Origin: Scylla paramamosain | Taxonomy: Eukaryota; Arthropoda; Malacostraca; Decapoda; Portunidae | Assembly: GCF_035594125.1 (NCBI RefSeq) | Contig: NC_087166.1 | Coordinates: 17,134,766 to 17,198,765, forward strand | Direction of reading: 5' to 3' | Length of the DNA: 64,000 bases | The notes under the pieces: generated by a model | Databases searched by the model: none | What the model was told of the DNA's origin: nothing | What the model saw: the letters and a program-made list of their open reading frames with translations, nothing else | Shown: positions 39,366-52,246 of the stretch, piece by piece | Layout of the letters: each line of letters begins with the position of its first letter | Numbering within the stretch: position 1 is the stretch's first letter | Position numbers and translations under genes: made by a program

Positions 39366-41837
39366 ATGAACATCTCTGTCATTCTTTTGAACACTTACTT
39401 GCAAAAATGATTTAGTTATGTCTGCTGTTATGGCAAAGGGCCAACGACGGAAGCGGATGAGTACCTCAACCAAGTCCGGGTTGAGCGATGGGCCAGACAG
39501 CAAACAGTCATTCAATGACACACCATTGTAACCAGTGGCAGAGGCATCAAAAACTGGTCTTACTTTAGTAATTGTACTGCTCAACTTCACTACTGGACGG
39601 TGTGGCATGTAGTACACGGGACTCACACCTGATACTTCTTCACTTGGTACTTCTTCTATTATGAGATCAGACTCATAACTATCAAACACCTTTTGATACT
39701 CTTTCTTTAGTTCTTTGTCCTTATCCAACTTAACCATTAACTTATTTAACCTCTTTCTGACTAAACCTTCATTGTTCATAAGCCTATCTTTAGCAAATTC
39801 ATCTTTCCATGGTAGAATGATCTCATATCGGCCATCCACAAACTGCACTGTACTCTCAAATTCTCTGTGTACTCTGGCATCACTGTAACTTTCTACAACT
39901 TCCTTAGGCTTAATCCCTACAGTTTCCAGATCCCAAAATCTTCTTAAATCAGCATCTGAAACACTGGAAATACATAACAGTTGTGGAGCAGAGTACTCAG
40001 AGGGTGTAGGAGCAAACTCAGATATCTTACCAGATAGTACATACCCAAAGACAGACTTCATGGCTACAACACTATTCAGTTGAATGGCATCTGTAGGTGA
40101 AATCAATGTCCAATAGAAGCCTAATCCAATCAAGATATCAACTTCAAGAGGAGAGTCCTGCTGATAATCATCTGCTAATGCAACATGAGAAAATGAATTA
40201 AGCACTGCATTGGGTACAACAGGTCTCACTAAAGGCTGACATATTTTAGGTATTTCAGCTGCAATAATGGGTACAACTTTCCTTTCAGAATTCCATAACT
40301 TTAAACTATAAACATTTCTATGTTCATTCTTTCCAGCACTGTGACCTCCAAAACTAGAGAACAGTATAGGTGTACTAGTGACCCATTGTGGCTTACACTT
40401 TTTCACAAAACTACTGGTGACATAGGTTCTATCTGCACCATTATCAAACATAACCTTAGCTACTACAACATTACCATCTCCTGTGCTTACTTGGACCTTT
40501 GCGGTCTGTAAAATAGTGCAGTTACTACCCTGTCCAGACAGAAGTACTACTTTCTCAGGTTTGGCACTAGTGTCACTACTTTTACTTTCTTTATATTCTT
40601 CCTTTTTTAAACTTGGTTCTAACTTTACGCCACACATAAGTACATTGTGAGTACCATTACATTTTGTACACTTTATGTGGGACTTACATTCTCTTGACAT
40701 ATGTCCACTGTTTAAGCACTTGAAACAGAGACCCAAACCTTTTATCTTCTCACCTCGCTCCTTACCATCTAACTTTAACACAGCAAAACAATTCTCCGAC
40801 TTATGCCTTTTACTACAAAAAGAGCAGAGAGAGCTTTCTTGTTTTGAAGAAGCATGGAGGGCTGCAGCTGAGTATACCTCTTCCTTAGAACCTTTACTTT
40901 CTTTCCTTTCGTCACTAATGCTTTTCTTACCCTTAAAGGCTTCAGATCTTTCCAATCTTGATATTTCTTTGTGAAGGAATTGTAACAGCCACTCCAAATC
41001 ACTTTCGTGTCCATCCCCATCCCTGGCCCATTCTAGCCTCAGTTCATTGGGTAGACGAGTCAGGATAATAGGGGTGAGAAACACTTCACACTGCTTCCCA
41101 CTGACACCTAAAGCTTCTAAACTACGAATGTGTGTTAGGATTTCATCACGCAACTTCCATAGTTGAGCAACACTCTTTGTTCCATTTTGATTAAAGTTGA
41201 CATGACCACAAAGCAAGGCCTGGACATGTGCAAAAATAATTCTTTCTGGCTTCCCATAGCGGTCTTTCAGTAAGTCACAGGCAACTTGATAATTCTCACT
41301 GGTATGTGCCAACCCCTTGACCACACTCTTGGCATCCCCCTCCAGTAAAGACAACAAATAGGTAAACTTACTAATTACTGGAAGGTTAGTAGCATTAATG
41401 TGGGAGTTGAACTGGTCCCAAAAGGACTGCCATTGTGTGATTTCACCGCTGAACTTTGGCAGCTCCAATTTGGGTAACTTCACATTCACAGCTTCTGAGT
41501 CTTGAGATCCACTTACACTACTTGGAACTGGACACCCACCTGGTGCTGCTGCTGCTAACTTTCTTATCTTGTCCTCAGCTAGAAGTCTAGGTTTCATACT
41601 TTCTTGTCTGAAGGCGTGAGCTTCATCTAATTCTTGGTCCAGTTCTTCAGCTTCGACTTCACCTTCTAGTTCTTCTTGTACTTCATCTAACTTGGTTAGT
41701 CTTTTGTCAAACTCTTGAATGGCGTACTCCATTTCACTAAGGGTGGGAGTGGGCTGAGCTAGCACCTCTGAGAGAGCTTGTGAGGATCTTGTCACCCAGC
41801 CCCTACACGCCGTTCTCTTCTTCTTAAGCTTCTCCAT
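39363..41837 (-). pseudogene. BEL/Pao Gag, protease and N-terminal reverse transcriptase
   Basis: The first ATG is at 41835-41837; the frame is open a few codons further upstream without an ATG. Positions from this ATG: an acidic coiled-coil region (about 20-75); a DUF1759-type Gag domain starting KLPKLELPKFSG (120-131); three Cys-His knuckles (338-350, 371-384 with CX2CX4HX4C, and 390-402) that bind RNA; an aspartic protease of the DUF1758 type with FDNGADRTYV (Asp 465), where the usual Asp-Ser/Thr-Gly is Asp-Asn-Gly; then the start of the RT with VRPVFDAS (759-766) and ADITKSF (Asp 806, first catalytic). It ends at the TGA at 39363-39365. The product would be Gag particle protein and a truncated Pol. 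The element has its own promoter in the LTR, which I could not pinpoint. Confidence 0.93.
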
Positions 41838-41888
41838 TTCGTTGTCACTGCACAAACTTGTCTAAATCTTGAACTTAGGTACTTGCTT

Positions 41889-41906
41889 TCCCGGGTCTGG
41901 GCACCA
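41889..41906 (-). other. Primer binding site of the BEL/Pao element
   Basis: On the element strand TGGTGCCCAGACCCGGGA starts 3 nt after the 5' LTR. TGG complements the CCA end of a tRNA. The tRNA identity was not assigned. Confidence 0.75.
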
Positions 41907-41909
41907 AAA

Positions 41910-42307
41910 TGAAGAATGTCTATTTCTCCATCGTGCAGAACTCGGAAATAGGAGAAGATTCTAGGGCTAAGTGAGACGCCATCATGTTTGTCAACAGCTC
42001 TAATTCTTCCTTTCTCAGTACATTCTTACAAAAATACAAAAACTATCACACAATGAGTTTTGATTTATAAACTTATACTTAGTAAATGTAATACTTATGA
42101 ACATAAATTACTAAAGTTCTTTTCCTTGGCTAAAGCCCCTTATTTAGGACTAGAAACACAGCAGCAAGAAATACTGGCACATTATAGGAACGTGACTATG
42201 TGACAGTAAACGAAAACGAGAGCTTGGCCGTGCATTTTGAGGGAGACTTAAGAAACTAGAACAACACTCATAAAATTAAGACCATTGAGGTTATTTCAGA
42301 TTTAACA
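41910..42307 (-). repeat. BEL/Pao 5' LTR (398 bp)
   Basis: The right copy on the given strand, TGAAGAATGTC to GATTTAACA. It should hold the element's promoter and polyadenylation signal, but no clear TATA box could be singled out. Confidence 0.96.
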
Positions 42308-42312
42308 GTAAC

Positions 42313-43624
42313 TAAAACGCTAAAAAGGAAAGAAAGCACCTTATATTAGAAAACGAATCAACATTCACAAAACGTCTCTTATCAGTGTTTTTGAGCTATG
42401 TGCCTAACGAAAAGCTAAATTGCATGCAAAATACCCTTTCTGGATAAATGAAATAATATTATCAAAAACAGTGTTTTTGATAATTATATTATTAATTACA
42501 TATTATAATAAAAAATAGATGAATGAAAAAATAAACCACACTATAAGGGAAAATAAATCAACATTACAAAAAACATTTTGTTTTGTGTATTTCTTAGTGT
42601 TTTGTACCAAAATGGAAAACAGCATGCAAAACACTATTTATGGAGAAACAGGATAACATTACAAAAAAAAAAGGTGTATTTTTTTAGTATTTACGAGCTT
42701 GTTACGTAGAAAAATGGCAAAATCCATGCAAAGTATTCTATATGGGAAAAGGAAAAAGACTCTGAGAAATATGTATTGTGAGTTTTTTTTTTTTTTTTTT
42801 TACTTCTTAGGTATCAAAACTCTAAAGCGCACGAATAGCACTCTATAGAGAGAGAGAGAGAAAAAAAAACTTTACAAAAAAACGTGTATGTCAATGTATT
42901 TCCCATTTTTAGCATGTAATAATGCATGCAAAATACGCTAAACGGGAAAAAGAACGACATTTCCAGAAACGTGTCTTTTGAGTTCTTATAAATGTGTTGG
43001 TCACCAAAAAGCTTAAAAACAAAGAAAGTACACCATATGGGAAACAAAAGAATATTACAAAAAAAAAAAAAAAACTTGTCTTTTAGTGTTTTTGAGCTTC
43101 TTACGTACGAAAACGCTAAGCTATTGAGAAAGAGAATGACATTACAAAAAGAAAAAAAAAATTTGTGTTTTTTGACAGTTACGTACAGAAACACCAAAAT
43201 GCATGCAAAGTATAAGGGGAAACGAAAGAAAAAACTTTACGATAAACTTGTCTTATAAATGTTTTTGAGCTTCTTAGGTACTAAAACGCTAAAACGCATG
43301 AATAGCACTCTGTTCGGAGAAATGGAACATTACAAAAAATAAACGTGTATTTTCAGTTTATTTCAAATTGTTAAATATCAAACCGACAAAATGCATGTAA
43401 TAAACCCTATATTTGGGAAAGGAAACGAGAACTTTAGAAACTTGTTTTTTTTTTTTTTTTTTTTTTGCGTTTTTGAGCCAGTTATGCATCAAAACGGTGA
43501 AAAGTATGGAAAGCACCCTATATAGGAATAAAAAAAAAAAAAAAAACGAAAAACGTGTCATGTTTAGTTTTTAGCTTCTTACATACCAATACACTACTCG
43601 TAAAACGCATGTCAAGCACCCTTT
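42313..43624 (+). repeat. Satellite block 19, + direction
   Basis: About thirteen forward monomers, with an AT-rich patch at 42481-42520 and a (GA)n patch at 42847-42863. No gene is seen. Confidence 0.88.
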
Positions 43625-43808
43625 TGAATACGTTTTAGTCTTTTGGTATATAAGAAGCTAAAAAATACACATAAGACACGTTTTTCGTATTAACTTTTTT
43701 TTTTTTTTTAATTCATATATAGGGTGCTTTCCATACTTTTCACCGTTTTGATGCAGAACTCGCTCAAAAACGTTTCTAAAAATTTCGTTTCCTTTCCAAA
43801 ACAAAGGG
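43625..43808 (-). repeat. Small inverted satellite piece (about two monomers)
   Basis: Reads TACGTTTTAGTCTTTTGG and TATAGGGTGCTTTCCATAC, so it is reverse-oriented, between forward monomers ending near AAGCACCCTTTTG and resuming at GAGAATAACATTACC. Confidence 0.85.
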
Positions 43809-45030
43809 TGAGAATAACATTACCAAAAACAAGTATTTGGAGTGTTTTTGAGCTTTTTACGCAGAAAAACGCCAAAATGTAGAGAAAGTACCCAATATGG
43901 GGAAACGAAAGAACACTACGAGAAACGCGTATTAAGAGTGTTTTTGAGGATTTTAGGTACCAAAATGCAAAATCGAACTATTAGCACTCTATAAAAAAGA
44001 AACAGAGAGAGAGAGAGAGAAAAAAAAATGAAACTTGTATGTTGAATGTATTTCACATTGTAAGGTACCAAAACACAAAAATCCATGGAAATCACCTCAT
44101 ATGGAAAACGGAAAAACATTACGAGAAACGCGTATTTTTGAGATTCTTACATAAAAAACGCTAACAAGCATAAATAGCAATTTTTAATGAGAAAAAGATT
44201 ACCAAATCGTGCATTTTGAGTGCATTTCACAATGTTACGTGCTATAACGCAAAAATGTATGCAAAGAACCCTAAATGGGAAACAAAACATTACCAGAAAC
44301 GTGTCCTTTGAGTGTTTATGAGCGTGTTAGACACCAAAACGCTAAGAAGCATCTAGAGCATCCTTTAAAACAAAAAGTAAACAATATTACCAAAAACGTG
44401 TCTTTTGAGTATTTTTGAGCTGTTTACGTACCAGAATCATAAAACGCATGCAAAACACACCTTTTAGGAAAACAAAATAATATTTACAAAAACAAGTATT
44501 TTTACTTTTTTTTTTTAGAATGTTACGTAGAAAAACGATGAAATGCATGGAAAGTATTCTATATGAGGAAACGAAAAGATATTACGAATAACTTGTATCA
44601 TAAGTGTTTTTGAGCTTTTTACTCACTAAAACTCGAAAAAGCATTAATAAAACTCTATATTTATACACATAAGAACATTACCAAATCGTGTACTTTGCGT
44701 ATATTTCACATTGTTAGGTGCCTAAACGCCAAAATGCATGCAAAGCTACCTATACGAGGTAAGGAAACGAGATTTCCAAAAACCGTGTCTTTTGAGTGTT
44801 TATAAGCATGTTAGGCTCCAAAACGCGTAAAAAAAGTCTCTTTCCAGAGTTTTGAGCAACTTAAGCTTAATTACTTTTTAGGTACTTGCAAAAAGTAAAA
44901 AATGCATGAAAAACGTCCTTTATTGAGAAAAACAATAATATTAACAAAAAGAAATATTTTGAGTGCTTTTGAGCTTGTTACATGCAAAAAATGACAAAAC
45001 ACATGGAAAATATCCAAAATTACAAAAATG
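43809..45030 (+). repeat. Satellite block 20, + direction
   Basis: About twelve forward monomers. Successive C/D junctions at 44235 and 44714 are 479 bp apart, as expected for the five-monomer unit. A (GA)n patch lies at 44003-44022. No gene is seen. Confidence 0.9.
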
Positions 45031-45132
45031 TGTGTAACTCGCTCATAAACACTCAAAGGACACATTTGTGGTAATCTTTTGTTTTCCATTTAGGGTGCTT
45101 TGCATGCATTTTTGAGTTATAGCACGTAACTT
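45031..45132 (-). repeat. Single inverted satellite monomer
   Basis: Reads ACTCAAAGGACACATTTG, TTTAGGGTGCTTTGCATGC and ATAGCACGTAAC, one reverse-oriented monomer of about 100 bp between forward monomers. Confidence 0.82.
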
Positions 45133-45366
45133 TTTTAAAGGACATTAGGAGGAACGAGAATAATAAGTATTTTTGAGCTTCTTAGGTACCAAAACGCGAA
45201 ACAGCCTGAATACCACTCTATAAAGAGAAACAGGAAAAAAAAAAAAAAACACCATGAACGTATATTTCGAAAGTATTTCACATTATTACGTAACAAAACG
45301 AAAAAAAAATCACGCAAAGCAGCCTATATGATGAAAAGAAATGACATTACGATAACGTGTATTATA
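45133..45366 (+). repeat. Satellite block 21, + direction
   Basis: Two to three forward monomers before the next switch. Confidence 0.85.
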
Positions 45367-45777
45367 TTTTGTTTCCCAATAAAAGAGTGCTTTACTTGCA
45401 TTTTGGGATTTTTGGTACATAACAAAGCGAAAACATTTAAAATAAACTTTTTTTTATTGTTTTTTCTCCATATATGTCGCGTTTTAGAGTTTTGCTAAGG
45501 TCAAAAATACTCACAAAATACGCTTCTAGTGATGTCTTTTTCCTAGCTCATATAGGATGCTTTCCTTGCATTTTGGCGTTTTGGTACTTAACGTAAAAAA
45601 AAAAAAACACGAAACAAATGTTTTTTGGTAATATTGTTCTCTTTCTCCACTAGTTTTAGCGTTTTGTTACCAAAGAAACGTTTTTTTTGTAATGTCGTTT
45701 CCTTCCCATAAAGGGAAGTATTCCATGCATTTTGGCGTTTTGTACGTCACAATCTCCAAAACACTGAAAATACATGT

Positions 45778-45828
45778 TTTTTTTTTTTTTTTTATGTAGG
45801 AAGGACACTGCCCAAGGGCAACAAAAAA
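45778..45828 (-). mobile_element. Extreme 3' stub of the Jockey-like LINE
   Basis: About 50 bp: a T run (the A tail on the minus strand), then ATGTAGGAAGGACACTGCCC and AAGGGCAACAAAAA, matching the LINE end at 11618-11657. The satellite monomer continues directly as TTTGGTAATG, so the insertion split a monomer. It is an unusually short 5'-truncated insertion. Confidence 0.88.
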
Positions 45829-47651
45829 TTTGGTAATGCTATTCTGTTTCTCTATAAAAGGAATTCGATTTGTTTTAGTGTTTTAGTACGTGAGAATCTC
45901 AAAAACTCAAAATATATGTTTTTGGTATTGTTGTTGAAAGGGTACTTTCTATGCATTTTAGCGTTTTGGTTAATAAAACGATGAAAACACTGAAAAGACA
46001 GGTTTCTGGTAATGTCTTTTCGATTCCCCCATAAAAATTTCTTTGTATTCAATTAGGCGTTTGTTATCTAACAATGAGAAAAACATTGAAAACACCCTTA
46101 TTTTGTAATTTTTGTTTTTCCATACAGAGTGCAATTCAAGCGCTTTAGCATTTTGGTATATAAGAATATGAAAAAAAAAAAAGTACTCATCATACAATTT
46201 TCTGGTCATATATATATATATATTTTTTTCCCACCATATAGAATACGAAATTTTCATGTCTTTTGCCTTTTCTGCACATAACTAGCTCAAAAAACTGCTT
46301 TTTTCTTTCTCAATAAAGCCTATTTTGCCTACGGTTTAGCGTTTTGATACGTAAAAAGCTTAAATCACTAAAAAGATACGTTTGTCTTGCACTTTAATAA
46401 AGAGTGATTTCCAAGCGTTTTAGCGTTTTGATGCCTAAAAAGCAGAAAAACCGCTAAAAATAGGCACGTTTCTATTAGTGACATTTCGTTTCCTTATATT
46501 AATGATACATTTTGCAGTTTTGGTACTTATAAATGTAAAAAAATAAAAGTTCTCAAAGGGCAGGTTTCTGTTTTTTTTTTTTTTTTTTTTGCAATAGTTT
46601 TTTTCTCCAGACGCTTTTTAGCGTTTTGCTACGTAAGAATCTAAAAAAAAAAAATAAATAAAAACATTCATAATACCCTTTTTATATATATTTTTTTTTT
46701 CATCATCTAGGGTAATTTGCATGAATTTCGCCGGTTCTCTACCTAAAAAGCTCAAAAAATGTGTTTTCACGCGTTTTAGAAACTCTTAAAAGATTTTATT
46801 GGTAATATAATTTTCTATTCTAATATAGGGTGCTTTACATGCAGTTTAGCGTTTTGGTGCCTAAAAAGCTCAAAAACACTGAAAACACACGGCTTGGGTA
46901 TTATCGTTTCCTTTCCCCATATTCAGTACTATGTATGCATTTTGTCATTGTGGTATCTACAAGTATGAAAAACACTCAAAATACACGTTTTTGGTATGTT
47001 ATTCTGTTTCTTCATATAGAGTGTTAATTACCTTGGTAACTAATAATATGGAGAACTCTCAGAATACAGGTTTGATATTTTTTTTATTATATAGGGTAAT
47101 AAACATGCATTTTGACGTTTCACTATCTAACAAGCTCAAAAATACTCAGAAACACATTTTTGTTGATATTATTCAGTTTCTCCATAAATGGGTGTTTTAC
47201 ATAAGTTTTTTGCATTTTGGTATATAAGCTCAAAAAACACTCAAAAGATACGTTTTATTAATGTTTTATATTCCAATAAAGGTTGCTTTCTAATCTTTTT
47301 AGCGTTTTCGTTTCTAGCACGCTCGAAAACACTCAATAGACACGTTTCTGGTAATGCCATTTTGTTTCACAATATAGGGAGCTTCGTATACATTTTGGAA
47401 TTTTGGTAATTAACAATGTGAAAAAAAAAAAATCAAGATTTTGGTGATGTTGTCTTATTCTATATATAAAGTGCTCTTCACGCGTTTTAGAGTTCTGGTA
47501 CCTAAGAAGCTAACTTAAAAGAACTCATAATACACGTTTCTCGTAAAATCTCTCTGATTCCTTATATAGAGTTCTTTTTAAGCATTTTAGCGATTTGGAA
47601 CCTATATGAAAAAAAAAAACAATACACGTTTATTTTTGGTTTATTGTTTTC

Positions 47652-47977
47652 TTTTTCATTTTTTTGTTATTGCGTTTTGGTACCTCATTCTACACGTTCC
47701 TGCATCATTTGCATGCATTTTGGCGTTTTATTGCATAACAAAGTGAAAAACACTAAAAATAAGCGCTTTTAGTAATGTTGTTCTTTTTCTCCATATAGAG
47801 TGCTATTCACGCGTTTAAAAGTTTTCTAAAAAACTTTTCTAAAAAAAACACGTTTCATGTAATGTACTTTCCTTTCTCCATATAGGGTGTTTTGCATCCA
47901 TTTTGTCGTTCCCGTACTTAATGTAAAAATCTCCCAAAACAGAGATTTTTTCGTAATGTTATTCTGTTTCTCCATAT
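47652..47977 (-). repeat. Flank segment Y, left copy
   Basis: An inverted match to 59145-59475. Shared private features are the complement pair GCGTTTAAAAGTTTTCTAAA / TTTAGAAAACTTTTAAACGC and TTTTTTTGTTATTGCGTTTT / AAAACGCAATAACAAAAAAA. It directly precedes the forward block that holds the left arm of the large inverted repeat. Confidence 0.9.
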
Positions 47978-49107
47978 GGTGTTAGTACCAAAACGCTTAA
48001 AGAGCATGCAAATCACTCTATATGGAAATAGAAAACATCATTATATAGAGCGTGACTTTTTAACGTTTTTCACCTTCTTACGTATCAAAGCGCTAAAACG
48101 CATGGAAAACACCCTCAATGAAGAAACAAAACAGCATTATTAAAAAGAATTATTTCGATTGTTTTGAGGTTGTTACGTACAAAAACGCCATAAAGCATGT
48201 AAACTACTCTATTTGGCGAAGGGAAAAGGACTTTACGAGAAATCTGTATTATGATTATTTATGAGGGTTTAAGGTACAAAAAAGTTTAAGCGTATGAACG
48301 ATATTATATACGGAGGAAAGGAATAACACTTGTATTTTGAGTGTTTAATATTGTTAGGTAACAAAATATCAAAATGCATATCAAGCAACCGATATGGGGA
48401 AAGAAAATGAGATTTCAAAAAACGTTTTGTTTAAAAATTATGAGCGTCGTTGGAACTAAAAAGATGTATAGGGTGGAAAAAACCCTTAATGAGAATACAA
48501 AGCAATATTACCAAAAAGGTCTCTTTCAGTGTTTTTGAGCTACTTACGTACCAAATCGCTGAAATGCTTGCCAAAAAAAAAACTTTCATAGAGAAAAAAA
48601 AAAGTATAATCTTACCGAAAACGTTTTTTTTTTTTTTTTTTTTAGCTAGTTACGCAGAAAAGAAACGTTTATTATGAGAGTTTCTTAGTTTCTTAGGCAC
48701 CAAAACTCTAAAACGCTTGAATGGTACTCTATATGAAGAAACTAAATAACATTACCAGATGCGTTTTTGATCTTAGTTACCAAACCTTAAAAGGCATTAA
48801 TAATAAATAGGCTATTAATAATAATAAAGATACAGAACATTACTAAAAACATGTATTTAGAGTGTATTTCACATTGTTAGGTACCATAATGACAAAATGC
48901 ATGCAAATCACCATATATGTGGAAAGAAAAAGAAATGTCCAAAAAACGTTCATTATGAGTTTTTATGAGCGTGCTAGGTTTGTAAATGATAAAAGAAAAA
49001 AAAAAATGCATGGAAAACTCTGTATGGGAAAACAAAATAATAATACCAAAAATGTCTCTTTTCAGTGTTTCTAACTTTCTTATGTACCAAAACGCTGAAA
49101 AAACATA

Positions 49108-49134
49108 CAAAAACACCCTTTATGGGTGTTTTTG
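49108..49134. other. Private hairpin in left arm
   Basis: The arms CAAAAACACCC and GGGTGTTTTTG surround the loop TTTAT, followed by two copies of a GTTTATAACT unit. The right arm has an ordinary monomer at the corresponding place (about 63540), so the hairpin arose after the duplication. It is not a bacterial-type terminator in this context. Confidence 0.75.
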
Positions 49135-49910
49135 TTTATAACTGTTTATAACTGTTTTTGTTTATAATTTTACCAAAAAGAGTGCATTTTGAATGTGTTT
49201 GAGCTTGTTACGCAGAATATGAGAAAATGCATGCAGAACACTCTATATTGGGAAACGAAAAGACATTTGAAAAAAAAAACGTGCATTATAAAAGATTTTG
49301 ACCTTCTTGGGTAACAAATTGCTAAAACACACAAAAAGCACTCTACATCGAGAAACAGAACATCATTACCAGAATGTGCATTTTGAGTGTTTTTCCCATT
49401 ATTAGGTACCAAAACGGCAAAATGCTTGGAAAGCCTACCATATGATAAAACGCTAAAACGCATGCAAAAACATCCTTTATAGAGAAACAGAGTAACATTA
49501 CCAAAAACAACTGTTTTTAGTGTTTTTGAGCTTGTTACGTACAAAAATGCCAAGATGCATCTGAAGTACTATATAAGGGAAAACGACAAGACATTACGAA
49601 AAACGTGTATCATGGGTGTTTTTCAGCTACTTACGTACCAAAACAATAAAATGCATCAATAGAACTCTATTTGGATAAACACAATATCATGACCAAGAAC
49701 GTGTATTTTGAGTGTATTTCACAGTTAGGTATCAAAACGCCAAAATGCATGCAAAACACTCTATATGGGTAAAGAAAACGAGATTTCGATAAACGTGTCT
49801 TTAGAGTGTTTATGAGCGTTGTAGACACCAAAACGATAAAAAACATAGAAACACAGTATATAGTAAAAGAAAACAGTATTACCAAAAACATATCTTATAT
49901 ACATATATGG

Positions 49911-49934
49911 TTTTGGTACATATATGTACCAAAA
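49911..49934. other. Perfect 24-bp palindrome in left arm
   Basis: TTTTGGTACATA followed by its exact complement TATGTACCAAAA. The right arm reads TTTTGGTACATAGCTAGC at the matching place (about 62791), so the palindrome is specific to the left arm. Confidence 0.85.
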
Positions 49935-52246
49935 CGCTGACAAGCATATAAAAATTCTTTGTTGAGAAACAGTATATCTTTACCAAAAAACGTGCTTATT
50001 TTTTGAGCTTGTTACGTAGAAAAATGCATGGAAAAGCATTTTTATAGAGACGAAATGACATTCCAAAAAAACAAATCTTTTGTGTGTTTTTTATACATAT
50101 TAGGCACCAAAACGCTAAAAAGCATTGAAATCATCCTTTATGAGAATAAAAACCAACATTACCAAATGTTTGACTGTTTTGTCAGTTTCTTACCTACCAA
50201 AACGCTTAAACGCTTTTAAAAGTACCCTTTATTGAGAAACAGAATAACATTACCAAAAAGAAGTATTTTGTGTGTATTTTAGTTTGTTACGTACAAAAAT
50301 GCCAAAATGGATTGAAAGGAAGATATGGGAAAACGAAATTACATTACAAGAGATGTGTATTTTGAGCTTCATAGATACTAAAATGTTACAACGAACGCTA
50401 TATCGAGAAACAGAACAACATTACCAAAAACATGTATTTGGGTGTTTTTCCAATTAATATGTACCACAACGTCAAAATGCAAGGAAAAGAAAACATCGTG
50501 TCTTTTGAGTGTTTTTGAGGTACTTACGTTCCAAAACACTAAAATGCATTAAAAAAAAACCCTTTTATGGAGAAACAGAACATAATTACGAAAAATAATT
50601 AATTTGAGAGTTTTTGAGCTTTTATGTACTAAAAAAAAAAAACGCAAAATTTCATGCAAAAGTATATTGCGAAACGAAAAGACATTACGAAAAGAACTGT
50701 ATTATTAGCGTTTTTAAGCTTTTTAGGTACCAAATCGATCAAAGGCATCAATACCAATTTATATGGAGAAACAATATAACAAAAAAAAAAAAACGTTTAT
50801 TTACTTATTTTTTTGTGTATGTGTATTTCACAAACATCAAAACAACAAAGTAAATGCAAAGCACTCAATATGAAGAAAGAAAACGAAATTTACAGAAACT
50901 TGTCTTTTGAGTGTTTATGAGCGAAATAGGCACCAAAACGATTAAAACATGGAAAGCACCGTATATACGAAATGGAAACAATATTACCAAAAACGTCTCT
51001 TTTCATTGGTTTTGAGTTATGTACGAGAAGCTGAGAAGCATGTAAAAAACAAACATTAATGGGGACACAGTATATGTTTACGAAAAAAACGTGTATTATG
51101 AGTGTTTTTTGAGCTTGTTACGTAGAAAAATTTACAAAATGCATGCAAAGTACTCTACATAAGTAAAGTAAAAGACATTACGAAGAATATGTATTATGAG
51201 AGTTTTTCAGCTTCTTAAGTATCAAAACGCTAAAACGAATAAATATCACTAGATATGGAGAAACCGAATAAAATAAACAGAAACGTATATTTTAAGAGTT
51301 TTCACATTATTAGGTACCAAAACGCCGAAATGCATCCAAAGCCTTCAATATTGGGAAAAGAGGCGAAATTACCAGATATGTGTCTTTTGAGTGTTTTTGA
51401 GCGTATGAGGCACCAAAAAGGTAAAATAGCATGGAACTTTCCCTATATGGTTAAACAAAAAAAAAAAACTTATGAAAAACGTATCTTTTGAGTGTTCTTT
51501 TTTAACTTACATACCAAAATGCCAAAACTCAAGGAAAACAGTTTATAGAGGAACAGAATAACATTACCAAAAACAAGTATTTAGAGAGTTTTTAGCTTGT
51601 TACGTAGAAAATTCGCCCAAAATGCATGCCAAAAAAATCTATATGGAGAAAAAAATCCATTATTATTAATGTATGAGTATTCTTCAGCATCTCAGTTATG
51701 GAAACGAGAAAACGCGTTGATAACACTATATTTTGAAATAGAACATTACCAAAAAAAAAAAAAATGTTTTTCACATTGTTAGATACCAAAACCAAATTGC
51801 ATAAAAAAAAAGCCTCTTACATGCAGAAACGAAACGACACTCTGAAAAAAAAACTTATCTATTACGTGTTTTTTTCCATGTTAGGCACCAAAACGCTAAA
51901 AAGGATGAAAAGCACCATATATCACAGAACATTACCAAAAAACGTGTTTTTTGAGTTTTTCTCAGTTTCTTACCAAAATGCTAAAACACACACAAAACTT
52001 CCTTTTATGAAGAAACAGAATGACATTACCAAAAACAAGTATCTTGAGTGTTTTTGAACATGTCATGTACAAAAACGACAAAAATGCATGCAAAACGGCC
52101 TATATAAAAAGCAAAAGAACATTACCAGTGACGTGTATTATTAGTATTTTTAGCTTCTTGGGTACCAAAACCCTAAAATGGATAAATAGCACTTTATATG
52201 AAGGAACAGAGGAACATTACCAAAAATGCGAATATTGAGTGTATTC

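Larger units (their letters stand above)
36003..42312 (-). mobile_element. BEL/Pao LTR retrotransposon, nearly complete
   Basis: The element is 36008-42307 (6.3 kb), flanked by the 5-bp target duplication GTAAC (36003-36007 and 42308-42312). It is read on the minus strand: 5' LTR, primer site, one long Gag-Pol frame, polypurine tract, 3' LTR. The LTRs begin TG and end CA on the element strand. They differ by six substitutions and one single-base gap over about 399 bp (about 98% identity), so the insertion is fairly young. Domain order gag, protease, reverse transcriptase, RNase H, integrase in one frame, with DUF1759/DUF1758-type regions, is specific to BEL/Pao. No envelope gene is present. 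Two nonsense codons inactivate it. Confidence 0.96.
45367..47977 (-). repeat. Satellite block 22, - direction
   Basis: About twenty-six reverse-oriented monomers, with a short TA run at 46207-46222 and a long poly-T at 46571-46590. A LINE stub lies inside it. No gene is seen. Confidence 0.9.

Noticed and set aside
40320..40974. Plus-strand frames within the BEL/Pao element
   Set aside because: Antisense shadows of Gag-Pol; no envelope or accessory gene is supported.
49108..49134. Stem-loop followed by T runs, like a rho-independent terminator
   Set aside because: It is AT-rich, lies inside eukaryotic satellite with no gene upstream, and is absent from the sister arm.
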